DNA of 5,705 nt from Flavobacteriales bacterium (lineage in GTDB: Bacteria > Bacteroidota > Bacteroidia > Flavobacteriales_F > PHOS-HE28): NCBI GenBank assembly GCA_020854015.1, contig JADZGG010000329.1, forward strand, positions 1-5,705, read 5' to 3'. The notes beneath the pieces are model-generated. The model was given only the letters and a program-made list of their open reading frames with translations. It was not told where the DNA came from and searched no databases. Below, piece by piece: positions 5,021 to 5,705 of this stretch. Numbering within the stretch: the first letter of the stretch is position 1; the number at the start of each line of letters is the position of its first letter. The position numbers were made by a program, and so were the translations under genes.

Positions 5021-5705
5021 GTGGAAGCGGCGCGGGGCAACATCCGGTTGCAGGCTTGGGTACTGGCGGCCGGCTTCGTGCTCATGGCCATCAAGTTCCT
5101 GGCCTGGAAGCTCACGCACAGCAACACCATCCTCAGCGATGCGCTGGAGAGCATCGTGAACGTCACGGCCGGTTCCTTCGCGCTGTACAGCCTTTGGTTG
5201 GCGGCCAAGCCACGCGACCGTGAGCATCCTTATGGCCACGGCAAGGTGGAGTTCATCAGCGCGGGGATCGAAGGCGGGCTGGTGGTATTGGCCGGCGCAT
5301 TGATCATCTGGCGGGCCGTACAGGCGCTGCTGGCCCACCAGCAATTGCACGACATCGATACGGGTATCCTGCTGGCCGGTGGTGCCGGGGCCATCAACCT
5401 GCTGATGGGCCTGGTGCTGAAGAAACGGGGGCATGCGGCCCATTCCATCACCATGGAGGCCAGCGGCGCCCACTTGCTGAGCGATGCCTGGAGCACGGTG
5501 GCCATGGTGGTTGGCCTGCTGCTGATCCGTTTCACCGAGGTCATGTGGCTGGACCAGCTCTTCGCCATCGTGTTCGCCGTGTACATCATCTACACCGGTC
5601 TGAAGGTGTTCCGGCGGTCGGTGGCCGGGATCATGGACGAGACGGATATGGTCCTGGGCCGTGAGGTCATTGCCCTGCTTGAGGAGCACCGGGTGCCCGC
5701 TTGGA
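5021..5705 (+). CDS. Cation diffusion facilitator (CDF) metal exporter, C-terminus missing
   Basis: 228 codons are present before the right edge; whole family members are about 290-320 residues, so the missing part is most of the cytoplasmic C-terminal domain. Six membrane helices are visible at about 12-31, 35-60, 82-104, 113-134, 146-170 and 174-196. CDF landmarks are SNTILSDALESIVNV in helix 2 (34-48), HPYGHGKVEF after it (69-78), and ASGAHLLSDAWSTV in helix 5 (147-160) with H151 and D155. CDF proteins export divalent metals such as Zn2+, Fe2+, Co2+ or Mn2+ against H+. Helix 2 has E43 and N47 where zinc exporters have D/H and D, so the metal is uncertain. GTG at 5021 is the only good start: the frame has a stop at 4997-4999, the next ATG (residue 22) would cut helix 1, and a -7-like box ends 4 nt upstream. 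Confidence 0.92.
   Translation, partial: MEAARGNIRLQAWVLAAGFVLMAIKFLAWKLTHSNTILSDALESIVNVTAGSFALYSLWLAAKPRDREHPYGHGKVEFISAGIEGGLVVLAGALIIWRAVQALLAHQQLHDIDTGILLAGGAGAINLLMGLVLKKRGHAAHSITMEASGAHLLSDAWSTVAMVVGLLLIRFTEVMWLDQLFAIVFAVYIIYTGLKVFRRSVAGIMDETDMVLGREVIALLEEHRVPAW

Noticed and set aside
4392..5159. Open frame antisense to the Crp/Fnr gene and running into the CDF start
   Set aside because: The composition is that of a shadow frame and it overlaps two confident genes.
4982..5689. Open frame antisense to the CDF gene (235 codons)
   Set aside because: The opposite strand encodes unmistakable CDF motifs; the antisense product is a Gln/His-rich shadow.
1..5705. tRNA, rRNA, CRISPR array, insertion sequence, phage or defence genes
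   Set aside because: I looked for cloverleaf-like sequence, regularly spaced repeats, transposase motifs and terminal inverted repeats and saw none.

Overview
The window (about 5.7 kb, GC-rich, roughly 60 % G+C by eye) looks like a chromosomal piece of a GC-rich Bacteroidota, possibly a high-GC Flavobacteriales-type lineage. The clues are an AsmA-family protein of the Bacteroidota type, NhaD, a Crp/Fnr regulator beside a DUF2892 protein, the absence of Shine-Dalgarno sequences before any gene, and repeated near-matches to the Bacteroidota -7 promoter element TAnnTTTG just upstream of start codons. The taxonomic call is inference; there is no rRNA or tRNA to anchor it.

Layout. Positions 1-1844 (minus strand): aroC (chorismate synthase) followed by an AsmA-family membrane-anchored protein that runs off the left edge. 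Positions 1967-2458 (plus): a DinB-superfamily protein, divergent from aroC. Positions 2459-2616: a short convergent gap with hairpin-forming palindromes. Positions 2617-4985 (minus), in transcription order: a Crp/Fnr-family regulator, a 33-residue single-helix membrane protein, a 69-residue DUF2892 protein, and the Na+/H+ antiporter NhaD. Positions 5021-5705 (plus): the N-terminal three quarters of a cation diffusion facilitator (CDF) metal exporter, divergent from the regulator and cut by the right edge. No stretch over 300 bases lacks a gene.

The most interesting part is 3886-5020. The regulator's recognition helix keeps the three residues with which E. coli CRP reads GTGA (R183, E184, R188 here). 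A perfect 18-bp palindrome with a GTGA-N6-TCAC core overlaps the regulator's own stop codon. Its centre lies about 42 bp upstream of the start codon of the 33-residue gene, which also has a -7-like box 4 nt before its ATG. If that transcript is leaderless or nearly so, the palindrome sits at the classical class II activator position. I therefore propose that the regulator activates a two-gene unit of small membrane proteins, both carrying cysteine pairs. NhaD and the CDF exporter flank this unit, which gives the locus an ion-homeostasis or membrane-redox flavour.

Five of the eight genes (aroC, the regulator, the 33-residue gene, nhaD, the CDF gene) have a 5-of-6 match to TAnnTTTG ending only 4-6 nt before the start codon, suggesting largely leaderless transcription. 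The other three have A/C-rich leaders almost free of G. The remaining genes are ordinary. No mobile element, CRISPR array or RNA gene was seen.
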